Shown here: piece by piece, positions 8,766 to 18,175 of the stretch
Position numbering within the stretch: position 1 is the stretch's first letter
How the letters are laid out: every line of letters begins with the position of its first letter
Notes under the pieces: model-generated
Seen by the model: only the letters and a program-made list of their open reading frames with translations
Told to the model about the DNA's origin: nothing
Databases searched by the model: none
Assembly (NCBI RefSeq): GCF_014200595.1
Contig: NZ_JACHCG010000001.1
Span: 1,240,001 to 1,304,000 of the forward strand
Source of the DNA: Pedobacter cryoconitis
Lineage (GTDB): Bacteria; Bacteroidota; Bacteroidia; Sphingobacteriales; Sphingobacteriaceae
Reading direction: 5' to 3'
Length of the DNA stretch: 64,000 nt
Made by a program: the position numbers and the translations under genes

Positions 8766-9494
8766 ATGTTTACCTTTTTTAAGAAAAAAAATCAAGTTGA
8801 AGATGTAGAATGGCTGGGTGTTGACATACATTCCCATTTATTGCCGGGGATTGATGACGGATCTCCTGATGTTGTGCAATCTTTGAGTTTGATTAAGCAG
8901 TTAAGTGATCTGGGGTTTAGTAAGTTCTTGTGTACGCCTCATATTTTTGAGGAATTGTATCCAAATGATGCTAATACCATTTCGTCTGCTTTGAAAGAAG
9001 TTAAAGATGGCTTAGAAAGCTCTGGTTTAGAGGTAGATATTGCTGCTGCTGCGGAATATATGATAGATGAAAATTTTCAGGTTAAAGATGGGTTGCTTTG
9101 TTTGCCGGGTAAGTATATTTTGATAGAAATGTCTTATCTCTCTGAAACTCCCGGAATTGATCAGGTGATCTTTGATCTGAAGATTCTTGGGTATCATGTT
9201 ATTCTTGCGCATCCGGAACGCTACGCATTCAATCATCAGTATCTGGCCAGATTTAACAGATATAAGGAAATGGGAGTGATGTTTCAGTTAAATTTATTAG
9301 CTGTTTGTGGATATTATGGGAATGAAGTAAAACGGGTATCCGACTATCTGCTGGAGAACAAGCTTTATGATTTTGCTGCTACAGATTTGCATCATAGCAG
9401 ACATTTGCATGTGCTCTCCGCTGCCATTACCAGTGGTGCTTTATACAAAAAGCTAGGTAGCTATGATTTTAAAAACAAAGAGATTTTCTCTTAA
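8766..9494 (+). CDS. CpsB/YwqE-type PHP-domain tyrosine-protein phosphatase
   Basis: The protein is 242 residues. The PHP metal-binding motifs are clear: DIHSHLLPGIDDG (residues ~20-32), CTPHI near 59, HPERYAF in the middle, and ATDLHHSRHL near the C-terminus. The family dephosphorylates the tyrosine-rich tail of Wzc/CpsD bacterial tyrosine kinases and so controls capsule or exopolysaccharide chain length. The kinase encoded two genes downstream (10444-12807) is the obvious partner. The protein has no signal peptide and should be cytoplasmic. Confidence 0.9.
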   Translation: MFTFFKKKNQVEDVEWLGVDIHSHLLPGIDDGSPDVVQSLSLIKQLSDLGFSKFLCTPHIFEELYPNDANTISSALKEVKDGLESSGLEVDIAAAAEYMIDENFQVKDGLLCLPGKYILIEMSYLSETPGIDQVIFDLKILGYHVILAHPERYAFNHQYLARFNRYKEMGVMFQLNLLAVCGYYGNEVKRVSDYLLENKLYDFAATDLHHSRHLHVLSAAITSGALYKKLGSYDFKNKEIFS

Positions 9495-9608
9495 TATTCA
9501 GATAAAACGATTTATATATTCAGACAGGGCACCAAGAATATGTAGTTGCCAAAGATAGCCCAAATAAACTCTTAAAATTATAACCCGTTAAAAACGCCTT
9601 ATCCACCT

Positions 9609-10418
9609 ATGAGAAGAAGTTTTAGAAATGGTAAAATTAGAAACGGTGCAATACTGTTTCTGACTTTACTTTTTGCATCATGTGCAAGTACTAAAAATGT
9701 ACCTTATTTTCAGGACCTTACGTCCACAGAAAAATCTGTATTAGCCAATACAGCAGTCTTCACAGAGCCAGCAATTCAGCCTGATGATATCCTTTCTATT
9801 TCCATATTTACGATTGATCCGGCTACTTCTATGGTTGTAAATCAGGTAGGTACGCAGGCGCTGAGTACTGTTCCCGGGCCGTCTGGCGGGATTGTCGCTA
9901 CGCCTCCGTCTTCCGGGTTCCTGGTTGATAAAAATGGGGAAATTGATTTATCTATCGTCGGCAAAGTAAAGATCGGAGGGTTGACTACTTTCCAGGCCAG
10001 GGACTTGATTAAAGAAAAAGCCGCGGTCGTTTACAAAGATCCAAACGTACAGGTGCGTTATGCTAATTTTAAAGTCACTGTGCTGGGTGAGGTTGGAAGA
10101 CCATCTTCGTATGTATTACCAAATGAGCGGGTTAGTGTGCTGGATGCCTTGGGTCTGGCAGGAGATATGACGATATTCGGCAGGCGTGAAAACGTTTTGC
10201 TGATCCGGGAGAATAACGGTAAAAAGGAATTCGCAAGGCTGAACTTAAACTCTTCCGAGCTCTTTAACAGCCCTTTTTATTATCTCAAACAAAACGATGT
10301 CATTTACGTCGAGCCTAACAAAGGAAAAGCTGCTTCTTTAAATCAGGCAAGAACCCAGACTTATGCCATTATTGGAACTGCGCTCTCAGTTTTAATTGTC
10401 TTGTTTTCAAGACTTTAG
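9609..10418 (+). CDS. Wza-type polysaccharide export outer-membrane lipoprotein
   Basis: The protein is 269 residues with lipobox FASC (Cys25). After the start CASTKNVPYFQDL it carries a Poly_export (Wza/PES) domain (QPDDILSISIFT; residues ~55-145) and an SLBB domain (KVTVLGEVGRPSSYVLPNERVSVLDALGLAGD; ~150-200). A C-terminal hydrophobic helix (YAIIGTALSVLIVLF) is common in Bacteroidota members and in Wza, where it forms the outer-membrane pore. It acts with the Wzc-type protein encoded 25 bases downstream. Confidence 0.92.
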   Translation: MRRSFRNGKIRNGAILFLTLLFASCASTKNVPYFQDLTSTEKSVLANTAVFTEPAIQPDDILSISIFTIDPATSMVVNQVGTQALSTVPGPSGGIVATPPSSGFLVDKNGEIDLSIVGKVKIGGLTTFQARDLIKEKAAVVYKDPNVQVRYANFKVTVLGEVGRPSSYVLPNERVSVLDALGLAGDMTIFGRRENVLLIRENNGKKEFARLNLNSSELFNSPFYYLKQNDVIYVEPNKGKAASLNQARTQTYAIIGTALSVLIVLFSRL

Positions 10419-10443
10419 TCGCTCACCCTTTTAGTATAAATCA

Positions 10444-12807
10444 ATGAATAAGATAGTTGAAAATAGGATATCACAAAAAGATGATGCTTTAGATATTAAG
10501 CAAATTGTATCACGCTTATTATACAATTGGTATTGGATTTTATTGTCATTATTAATTTGTGTTACTTTTGCTGTGCTGTATGCCAGGTATAAAACACCCA
10601 GTTATAAAATATCCGCAAGAGTGCTGGTTAATGACGAGAAAAAAGGTAGTGGCCTGATGGCCGGCAGCGATATTCTGGGCGACCTTGGTGGGCTGCTGGG
10701 TGCAAAAAGTACCGTAGACAATGAAGCTGAAATTTTAAAGACCCGGTACTTAATGGAGCGTGTTGTCCAGGATATGGAGCTCAATATTACCTATTATAGA
10801 AAAGGAAGAGTAAAGAACACAGAGCTCTACAAATCACCAATTAAGGTGAGGATAATCTCGGCAGAAGATACGATTAAAGAAACGAATGTTGGCGTTGAGC
10901 TACTGAAAAACAATCAGCTGGCGATCAGTTCCAAAAAGCTGGATACGCTGGTGAGCTTTGGTAAACCCTTTAAGGTTCCACGCGTAGGTACGATTCTGAT
11001 TACCAAAAACCCGGAAGTTCCGGATTTATACACCAAATACAATGTGAACATCAATTCTGTTGATACCAAAGTGGCAGACATGATGGAAGACCTTACTGTG
11101 GAGGTGAAAAATAAACTCATTACCATTGTCGATGTCTCTTTGAACCACCCTATACCGAAAAAAGGAGAGGATATTCTGAATAAGCTGATTGAAAGCTACG
11201 TTCAGGAAAATGTGAAAGACAAGAATGAAATTGCTGATAGTACAGTTAAATTTATTCAGAACCGTTTGAGCTTTATTGGTAAAGAACTAGGTGACCTGGA
11301 AGGCAATATTCAGGGCTTTAAACAAAAGAACAACCTGGCAGACATGACCGAGCAGTCTAAGCTCTTAGTGCAGACTACAGGTCAGTATGTAAGTGATCTG
11401 AGTAAAATGGAGACCCAGATCAGTATTCTTAAAAGCTTGCAGGAATACTTGAAAGACGGAACAAAGAACAAACGTGTTTTACCAAGTTCTTTAGTGCCGG
11501 CAGATTTAGTATTTAGTGGTGCGGTAGAAAAATTCAATGCCCTGACACTCGAAAGAGCAAAAAGATTAATCGGTATCACTGAAGCCAATCCGGCAATTAT
11601 ATTATTAGATAAGGAGATTGCAAACGCAAGAGCAGATATCGAAGCTAACCTGGTGACCACACTGGATGCTTTTACCATTACCAGGGATAAATTAAGCAGT
11701 CAAATGAAAAAGGCTGAAACCCAGGTTCGCGGTGTACCCGAAATCGAACGTAATTACCTGAACCTGGCCCGTCAGCAGCAAATCAAGCAAGAACTTTACC
11801 TCTTTTTAATGCAGAAAAGTGAAGAGACTGCGATTTCTAAAACATCAAATATCTCGAATTCCAGGACTATTGATCCGCCTAAATCGGAAGTGAAGCCATT
11901 CAGTCCTAAAAAAGCGATGATTTATATCGTTGGGCTGTTCCTTGGCTTGTTTATTCCGATTGCAATCATTTATCTGAAAGATATCTTAAATGATAAGATC
12001 CAGACTAAAGAAGATATCAGCAGAGTAACCGCTGTTCCTGTGATCGGAGAAATCAGTCACAACGAAGAAGGAACTAACCTGGTTGTGGCCAATAGTTCCA
12101 GGTCTGCGGTCTCTGAACAATTCAGGGCGCTGAGGACCAACCTTTATTTCTATATGAAAGCCGCAGACGCGAAGGTCATTCTGATTACTTCGAGTATGGC
12201 AGGAGAAGGGAAATCTTTTGTCGCGATTAACCTTGGGAATGTACTGGCGCTTTCCAATAAGAAAGTCCTTTTAATGGAGCTTGATTTACGTAAACCCGGA
12301 CTATCTGCCAAACTGGATATTCCAAATGATTCAGGATTTACTAATTATATTATTGATCCCGATTTAACAGCGAAGGATATCGTAAAACCATTAAGTATCC
12401 ATAAAAATTTATCGATCATCAGTTCGGGGCCTGTGCCGCCAAACCCGGCAGAGATGTTATTGGATGACCGTACCAGAGAATTGATTGAAGAACTCAAATT
12501 ACAGTTTGATTATATCATTATAGATGCCCCTCCAATCGGGATCGTTGCCGATGCGCAGCTGATGTCTGCCCATGCAGACGCTTGTGTATACCTGGTCAGA
12601 CAAAACTTTACTGCTAAACAGCAATTGAACATTGTGGAAGATCTGAGCAGGAACGAAATGATGAAAAATATTGGAATCGTTGTCAATGATATTGATGGTC
12701 ATGGTTACGGTTATGGCTACGGATATGGCTATGGTTACGGCTATGGCTCTTACGATGCCCCAGACGATAAAAATAAAAAGTGGTTTAAAAAGTTGTTCAA
12801 ATCTTAA
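10444..12807 (+). CDS. Wzc-type polysaccharide co-polymerase with bacterial tyrosine-kinase domain
   Basis: The protein is 787 residues. A Wzz domain with a first membrane helix near residue 30-48, a periplasmic coiled-coil region (~250-460) and a second helix (~495-515, IVGLFLGLFIPIAII) lead to a cytoplasmic BY-kinase. Walker A is SSMAGEGKS (K590), Walker A' is MELDLRKPG and Walker B is IIIDAPP (D694). The C-terminus has seven Tyr-Gly repeats plus one further Tyr, then a Lys-rich end (KKWFKKLFKS). This is the autophosphorylated tyrosine cluster. It controls polymer length and export with the Wza-type protein, and the PHP phosphatase is its likely antagonist. Confidence 0.93.
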   Translation: MNKIVENRISQKDDALDIKQIVSRLLYNWYWILLSLLICVTFAVLYARYKTPSYKISARVLVNDEKKGSGLMAGSDILGDLGGLLGAKSTVDNEAEILKTRYLMERVVQDMELNITYYRKGRVKNTELYKSPIKVRIISAEDTIKETNVGVELLKNNQLAISSKKLDTLVSFGKPFKVPRVGTILITKNPEVPDLYTKYNVNINSVDTKVADMMEDLTVEVKNKLITIVDVSLNHPIPKKGEDILNKLIESYVQENVKDKNEIADSTVKFIQNRLSFIGKELGDLEGNIQGFKQKNNLADMTEQSKLLVQTTGQYVSDLSKMETQISILKSLQEYLKDGTKNKRVLPSSLVPADLVFSGAVEKFNALTLERAKRLIGITEANPAIILLDKEIANARADIEANLVTTLDAFTITRDKLSSQMKKAETQVRGVPEIERNYLNLARQQQIKQELYLFLMQKSEETAISKTSNISNSRTIDPPKSEVKPFSPKKAMIYIVGLFLGLFIPIAIIYLKDILNDKIQTKEDISRVTAVPVIGEISHNEEGTNLVVANSSRSAVSEQFRALRTNLYFYMKAADAKVILITSSMAGEGKSFVAINLGNVLALSNKKVLLMELDLRKPGLSAKLDIPNDSGFTNYIIDPDLTAKDIVKPLSIHKNLSIISSGPVPPNPAEMLLDDRTRELIEELKLQFDYIIIDAPPIGIVADAQLMSAHADACVYLVRQNFTAKQQLNIVEDLSRNEMMKNIGIVVNDIDGHGYGYGYGYGYGYGYGSYDAPDDKNKKWFKKLFKS

Positions 12808-12817
12808 TTAATTAGTT

Positions 12818-14359
12818 ATGTTTAAAATACTTGATTGTACCTTGAGGGATGGTGGTTATTACACCAACTGGGACTTCGATAAAAGTTTAGTCCATACTTA
12901 TCTGTCATCTCTAAACAACCTGCCAGTTGATTACATAGAGGTTGGTTACAGAAGCATTCCTATCAAAGAATATTATGGTAAATATTTTTATTCTCCCGTA
13001 TATGAATTGCAGGAGCTGAAAAGTCTGACCACTAAAAAACTCGTGATCATTTTTAATGAAAAAGATATCAGAGTTGAACACGTAGCCGACCTGTTACAGC
13101 CTATTATCGGTATCGTTGATATGGTGCGTATTGCACTTGATCCACAGCAACTGGGACGTGCATTGAAACTGGCAGCCGAAATCAAAAGATATGGTTTCGA
13201 AGTGGGTTTCAACGTAATGTACATGTCTAAATGGAAACAATACGGAAACTTCGTGGAAGAACTGAGCGGACTTGATGGTCTGGCGGATTACTTCTATATG
13301 GTAGACAGTTACGGAGGTGTATTTCCTGATGATGTGAAACAAACCATGGATCTGATCCGGTCAAAAACTGATTGTAAAATTGGTTTCCACGGTCACAATA
13401 ACCTGGAGATGGCTTTAATCAATTCATTGACAGCCGTTGATTACGGTGCTGATATTGTGGATTCGACTATTTTAGGAATGGGACGTGGCGCAGGGAATTT
13501 AAAAACTGAATTGCTATTGTCAGTTTTGAATACCAAATATAACATGGATATCGATTTTAATGCGATTGGAAATGTTGTTGACGGCTTTGATAAACTATTG
13601 AAAAAATACGAATGGGGAACTAACGTACCTTATATGATTTCAGGATCAAATTCATTGCCTCAAAAAGATGTAATGGATTGGTATACAACCCGTGTATATT
13701 CTCTGAACAGTATGGTTCGTGCACTTCAGAACCAGAAAAACAATATCAAAGACAATGAGCAGCTGCCAGTTTTCAAGCCTGCAAAATCTTATGATAAAGT
13801 GCTTATTCTGGGGGGCGGGCCAAATTCTGTAGAACATTCCAAAGCAATTATTGAGTTTATCAATCAGACTGAAAATATAGCTGTGGTACATTCAAGTTCA
13901 AAAAATGCCCTGTACTATAAAGATGTCCAGGCAGATCAGTTTTACTGCCTGGTTGGTAATGAAGGCCATCGTTTGGAAAAAGTGTTCAGTGATCTTGGAG
14001 ATTTTAAAGGCGTTTGCGTTTTCCCTCCGTTCCCGCGTAAAATGGGTACTTATATTCCTGCACAGATCCATGATCAATGCTTCGAATTTGAACAGATTTC
14101 CTTTACAGATAAGTTCAAAGAATCGCATAGTATCCTTGCTTTGCAAACCGCTTTGGAGTTAAAAGCAGAAGAGATTTATATCGCTGGTTTTGATGGTTAT
14201 CAGGAAGCTTCGATTTCTCAGCTGGAAAGAAGCCTGGTGGACGAAAATGAATTTTTATTCCAAATCTTCCAGGAAACTTATAGCAAGGATATTATCTCTT
14301 TAACACCTACAAGGTATAAAACCTTACAGTCCGGTTCAGTTTATAGTTTGGTATGCTAA
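12818..14359 (+). CDS. DRE-TIM/HMGL-type aldolase fused to a C-terminal Rossmann-like (DUF115-like) domain
   Basis: The protein is 513 residues. Residues 1-~310 form a TIM barrel of the 4-hydroxy-2-oxovalerate aldolase/HMG-CoA lyase group: LDCTLRDGGY (D11 as metal ligand), HGHNNLEMAL (H191, H193), and DSTILGMGRGAGN. Known relatives use a divalent metal and form or cleave a pyruvate-derived C-C bond. Residues ~325-513 begin VLILGGGPNS (GGGP 332-335) and include EIYIAGFDGY, which recalls DUF115/CstII-like folds. The gene overlaps the KdsB-like gene by one base (TAATG), then come a HAD phosphatase and a sialyltransferase-like enzyme. I infer synthesis of a 2-keto-3-deoxy sugar acid from pyruvate and an aldehyde sugar; the substrate is unknown. 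Confidence 0.75.
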   Translation: MFKILDCTLRDGGYYTNWDFDKSLVHTYLSSLNNLPVDYIEVGYRSIPIKEYYGKYFYSPVYELQELKSLTTKKLVIIFNEKDIRVEHVADLLQPIIGIVDMVRIALDPQQLGRALKLAAEIKRYGFEVGFNVMYMSKWKQYGNFVEELSGLDGLADYFYMVDSYGGVFPDDVKQTMDLIRSKTDCKIGFHGHNNLEMALINSLTAVDYGADIVDSTILGMGRGAGNLKTELLLSVLNTKYNMDIDFNAIGNVVDGFDKLLKKYEWGTNVPYMISGSNSLPQKDVMDWYTTRVYSLNSMVRALQNQKNNIKDNEQLPVFKPAKSYDKVLILGGGPNSVEHSKAIIEFINQTENIAVVHSSSKNALYYKDVQADQFYCLVGNEGHRLEKVFSDLGDFKGVCVFPPFPRKMGTYIPAQIHDQCFEFEQISFTDKFKESHSILALQTALELKAEEIYIAGFDGYQEASISQLERSLVDENEFLFQIFQETYSKDIISLTPTRYKTLQSGSVYSLVC

Positions 14360-15096
14360 TGAATTTTATTGTAGTTATTCCCGCACGATATCAATCGACC
14401 AGGTTTCCAGGAAAACCACTGCTCGATATAAACGGTAAAAGCATGTTATTGCGGACCTATGAACAATGTATTCAGGCCGTAGATAAAAGTTTAGTATACG
14501 TGGCTACTGAAGATCAGCGCATTGTGGAACATTGCGAGTCCTTCGGTATTCAGGTCTTATTAACCTCAGATAACTGCTTAACCGGTACAGACCGGATAGC
14601 TGAAGTTGCAGCTCTGGTGAAAGCAGACTATTACATCAATGTTCAGGGCGATGAGCCCTTGTTTAACCCTGATGATATTACTAAAATGATCTCCCGCCTG
14701 GATACTTATCCGGGGGAGATCCTCAATGGATATTGTCCGATTACAGATGAAAGACAGTACAGAAGCAAGTCTGTGCCTAAAGTTGTTTTCAGACCGGATG
14801 GCAGGCTTTTATATATGTCCAGAAGTCCTGTTCCAGGTAATAAAAGCCTGGATTTTGTGAAAGCATGGAGACAGGTTTGTGTTTACGCATTTCCTTTCAT
14901 GGCATTAAAAGCTTTTGCTGAAACTAAAAATAAGACTGTTCTGGAAGCAGAAGAGGATATCGAGATTTTGAGGTTTCTGGAATTGAATTACGAGGTGAGA
15001 ATGATTGAGTTGTCCAGTGAATCTATTGCGATAGACAATCCGGAAGACCTGAAAGAAGTATTGGCTAAACTAAAAGAAGATGCTATCAAAGTATAA
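14359..15096 (+). CDS. kdsB: KdsB-like CMP-2-keto-3-deoxy-sugar cytidylyltransferase
   Basis: The protein is 245 residues from the ATG at 14359. That codon overlaps the upstream stop as TAATG and puts the conserved IPARYQSTRFPGKPL at residues 6-20; an ATG at 14353 would add two residues. NVQGDEPL and the internal VPKVVFRPDGRLLYMSRSPVP match KdsB, which makes CMP-Kdo from CTP and Kdo. Housekeeping Kdo activation is usually encoded with LPS genes, so a copy inside this operon may activate a different ulosonate. The gene symbol denotes family, not proven substrate. Confidence 0.85.
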   Translation: MNFIVVIPARYQSTRFPGKPLLDINGKSMLLRTYEQCIQAVDKSLVYVATEDQRIVEHCESFGIQVLLTSDNCLTGTDRIAEVAALVKADYYINVQGDEPLFNPDDITKMISRLDTYPGEILNGYCPITDERQYRSKSVPKVVFRPDGRLLYMSRSPVPGNKSLDFVKAWRQVCVYAFPFMALKAFAETKNKTVLEAEEDIEILRFLELNYEVRMIELSSESIAIDNPEDLKEVLAKLKEDAIKV

Positions 15097-15712
15097 AGTA
15101 ATATTGTGGGATTTCGATGGGGTCATTATGGACTCCATGCCCATAAGATCAAAAGGGTTTGAGCTGGTGTTAGCGCAATACCCTAAAGCACAGGTAGATG
15201 AGCTGATGACTTATCATGAACTGAACGGTGGCCTTTCCAGGTATGTGAAATTCAGGTATTTCTTTGAGCAGATCAGGCAAGAAACAATTACTGAGACGCA
15301 GGTGCTGGAACTGGCAGCTCAGTTTTCTGAGATCATGCTTTCCCTTTTGCTGGATGAAAAGCTATTGATTCCCGACAGCGTTGAATTTATCAAAGCGAAC
15401 TGGCAGAATTTCCAGATGCATATTGTTTCCGGATCTGACGGTAAAGAGCTTAAAATGATCAATGATGAACTTGGGCTTTCCAAATACTTTAAAACCATCA
15501 ATGGTTCCCCGACACCTAAAAAACAATTGGTAGAAAACGTATTAACAGCCAATCAGTACGATAAAGATGAGGTCGTGCTGATCGGTGATTCTATCAATGA
15601 CTATGACGCAGCTATGGTCAACAACATTTCTTTTGCGGGTTATAATAACCCTGAACTGAAACTTCTTTCTGAAAATTATATCACGCAATTCAAGCTAATC
15701 GTTTCCCAATGA
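15080..15712 (+). CDS. HAD-superfamily phosphatase
   Basis: The protein is 210 residues. HAD motif I is WDFDGVIMDS (nucleophile Asp10), motif II is VSGSDG, the motif III Lys is in PTPKKQ, and motif IV is LIGDSINDYDAA. A helical cap lies between motifs I and II (C1-cap subtype I). Such enzymes often dephosphorylate sugar phosphates. Overlap with the KdsB-like gene by 17 bases and with the flippase gene by 4 bases shows translational coupling. The likely job is removal of a phosphate from the aldol product before CMP activation, as KdsC does in the Kdo pathway; this is inferred from context. Confidence 0.8.
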   Translation: MLSKYKVILWDFDGVIMDSMPIRSKGFELVLAQYPKAQVDELMTYHELNGGLSRYVKFRYFFEQIRQETITETQVLELAAQFSEIMLSLLLDEKLLIPDSVEFIKANWQNFQMHIVSGSDGKELKMINDELGLSKYFKTINGSPTPKKQLVENVLTANQYDKDEVVLIGDSINDYDAAMVNNISFAGYNNPELKLLSENYITQFKLIVSQ

Positions 15713-16944
15713 AATTCAGTATCCTTAAGACGGTTTTCTTTGAATCCCTGAACAGACTTTGCACTTTAATTATTGTGCTGCTGGTGTCCAGGAATTTTTC
15801 TGTCAGTACTTATGGGTACTTTTCTTTGTTTATAACCATCACTTCTATCGGGCAGACTGTCATTGACTTCGGCTCACAGAATTTTGGCGTAAAGGAGCTG
15901 ATCAAGCTGAAGGAAATTACGGACATCAAAAAAATGGTCACTACCGTGAGTACTTTCCGTTTTATAGGATTCATAGTCTGGGTATTATTCTCTATTGTCT
16001 ATTCCTTTTTCATTGAAGACTCCGTTACTTTCGCCACCCTTTTAATTATATGGGGTTTAATCTATCTCTACTACTGCGACTGGATTTTAAAAGGAGTTGG
16101 TAAAATATCCAGCCAGGCGCTGATCAACCTCACTACAAACGGAATTGCTTTACTGGCGCTTTATCTGCTGATCTGGAAGAAGCTTGATCTGACTAATAGT
16201 TATATCATCAGTGTCGCCAAGATCGGCCCGTTACTCGCCGCGGCTATAATCTCCGGATTCTTTTTGAAATGGTTCACTAAATCTAACCTCGTGCTGGTAG
16301 GGATCAAAAAAACATGGCCTAAAAGCCAGTTTAATGAAACTATGCTCTTTACCACTGGTAGTTTTTGTGCCAGGGCTTATAATTCTATAGGTCTGATCCT
16401 GGTTGGTTTCCTGCTTGATAAAACTACGCTGGGGATGATCTCTTACGCTTTCACCTTTTATAATATTTTCAGTATGGGCAGGGCGATACTGATTACCTCC
16501 GTTTACCCATACTTCTGTAAACTCGAAAGGAAAAAGGCACTTAAACTATCCATGTTTCTGAATCTGGGTGCCACACTGTGCTTCGTTTTATTTCTGATCG
16601 TTTACCTGAATTATTCAGATGAAATTATCCATATCATCGTGCCGAAAACGACCGCTATTTCAGAGGTCATCCGGTTCAATTTTAATGTAGGAGTAGCTCT
16701 GATCGGTGTAGTGTGTATGTCCTTTTTTACCATTACTTTTTTACAAGCCTTTGAAGGGGGCGGGATCTTTAACAGGCTGACCATTTACGGATTGGTGATT
16801 GTGCTGGTGCTAAATCTGCTGGGGTATTTTCTCGGCTATCTGAAATACAGTTCGATTGCTTCCTTGCTGGCAGCAGAATTTTTAATTGCGCTTTATTCTT
16901 ACTTCTACATTTTTAAAAAGACAAATAATGAAGGCATTAGTTAA
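15709..16944 (+). CDS. Wzx-type oligosaccharide flippase (MOP superfamily)
   Basis: The protein is 411 residues with about 12 hydrophobic segments along its whole length. The N-terminus (LLVSRNFSVSTYGYFSLFITITSIGQTVIDFGSQNFGVKEL) is typical of polysaccharide-export flippases that move undecaprenyl-linked repeat units across the inner membrane. It stands directly before a Wzy-like gene, as expected for a Wzx/Wzy-dependent pathway, and overlaps it by 17 bases. Confidence 0.85.
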   Translation: MKFSILKTVFFESLNRLCTLIIVLLVSRNFSVSTYGYFSLFITITSIGQTVIDFGSQNFGVKELIKLKEITDIKKMVTTVSTFRFIGFIVWVLFSIVYSFFIEDSVTFATLLIIWGLIYLYYCDWILKGVGKISSQALINLTTNGIALLALYLLIWKKLDLTNSYIISVAKIGPLLAAAIISGFFLKWFTKSNLVLVGIKKTWPKSQFNETMLFTTGSFCARAYNSIGLILVGFLLDKTTLGMISYAFTFYNIFSMGRAILITSVYPYFCKLERKKALKLSMFLNLGATLCFVLFLIVYLNYSDEIIHIIVPKTTAISEVIRFNFNVGVALIGVVCMSFFTITFLQAFEGGGIFNRLTIYGLVIVLVLNLLGYFLGYLKYSSIASLLAAEFLIALYSYFYIFKKTNNEGIS

Positions 16945-18175
16945 TAGATTATTTTTAAGCCTTGTCCTGTTACTTCCATGGCATTCACTTCTGGTGAACG
17001 GGTACCTGAGAAAATATTTCTCATTGATTGTGCTGTGGAAGGAATTGGCTGTGGTAGCTCTGTTTATTCTGGCTATTACGCACAAAGGGCCTAAAATAAG
17101 TGGTATAAAGCTCATTATATTGCTCAGTACTATTTTCCTGTTAACTGCTCACCTTTTCTTTAACAGTGTCGGTTTGCTGGCCGCCTACAGTTACCGGATC
17201 TATCTCCTGCCTATTTTAATGACCATTTCCCTCTATAAGTTGTCAGATCTGATCGATTGGGAGAAAATCTGTAAATGGTTTATCATCGGTGCCTTTGTGA
17301 TGGCCATATTTACCACGATCCAGCAATTATTTCTGGGGGAAAGTATTTACCTGAACGCTGGTTATCCAGTCAACACCTTTAGCGATGAAAAGCTAAATTT
17401 TACCTTTTACATCGGTTATGGATTACTGCAAAGAGGGGCAGGAGGGTTTATTGCGCCAATTCCTTATAGTGTATACCTGATTCTGGCACTGGTTTTACTG
17501 TTCAAATACAAAGAACTGTTTAGTGCTAAATTTGCCAAGACCCTGAATATGGTTTTAACCATTAGTTTGGTGCTGACCTTTACCCGGTCTACCATTGCCA
17601 CTTATCTGTTCTTCTTTGCCATTCCTTACCTGAATATTTTTACCCGCAAAACTGTGAAATATCTGGTTGTGCTTGTGTTTGTGGTGATCATCCAGTTTTT
17701 TATTGTTCCCACTGCTATTCAGGAAATGGAACTGAGTACTATTGATACTTTCTGGAGCAACAGTACCTCGCTGGAAGATACCAGTTCTGCCGGTCACTTT
17801 GAAAGTCTGGACAGAGGTTATAAAATTGCATGGGAGAACATTGGAAACGGTATTGGCTTAGGGAAAGTTGGGGCACATACTGCCGCATTTTTTGATAACG
17901 CACTGGTTATCGAATCCGGGTACTTATCAGTAATTATTGAACTTGGCTTAATGACTGCCGTATTTGTATACCTGTCATTTCCACTGGTGCATTATAAAAA
18001 AGGCTCACTGTCTACCGTCATTATCCTGGTTTACCTTGCGGTGTCCTTCCTTTTGCCTCTAATCTATTACGTAGAATTATCCCTGTTAATTCTCATCACT
18101 ATTGAAGCGCTAAATAACGAAAAGAAAATATATGTTGATCATAGTAGGAAGTCCATGGCAAGCTCTTTTGGCTAA
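16928..18175 (+). CDS. Wzy/O-antigen-ligase-like polymerase
   Basis: The protein is 415 residues from the ATG at 16928, chosen because it precedes the first membrane helix (ALVNRLFLSLVLLLPWHSLL); the longer frame from 16886 adds an implausible leader inside the flippase gene. About ten membrane helices flank a large periplasmic loop (residues ~240-310) that carries SAGHFESLDRGYKIAWENIGNGIGLGKVG, the usual O-antigen ligase/polymerase loop motif with H/R residues. It should polymerise repeat units in the periplasm. Confidence 0.8.
   Translation: MKALVNRLFLSLVLLLPWHSLLVNGYLRKYFSLIVLWKELAVVALFILAITHKGPKISGIKLIILLSTIFLLTAHLFFNSVGLLAAYSYRIYLLPILMTISLYKLSDLIDWEKICKWFIIGAFVMAIFTTIQQLFLGESIYLNAGYPVNTFSDEKLNFTFYIGYGLLQRGAGGFIAPIPYSVYLILALVLLFKYKELFSAKFAKTLNMVLTISLVLTFTRSTIATYLFFFAIPYLNIFTRKTVKYLVVLVFVVIIQFFIVPTAIQEMELSTIDTFWSNSTSLEDTSSAGHFESLDRGYKIAWENIGNGIGLGKVGAHTAAFFDNALVIESGYLSVIIELGLMTAVFVYLSFPLVHYKKGSLSTVIILVYLAVSFLLPLIYYVELSLLILITIEALNNEKKIYVDHSRKSMASSFG

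Noticed and set aside
12697..12755. Short tandem repeat as a possible CRISPR-like or sequencing artefact
   Set aside because: It codes in frame for Tyr-Gly repeats at the place where BY-kinases carry their tyrosine cluster.
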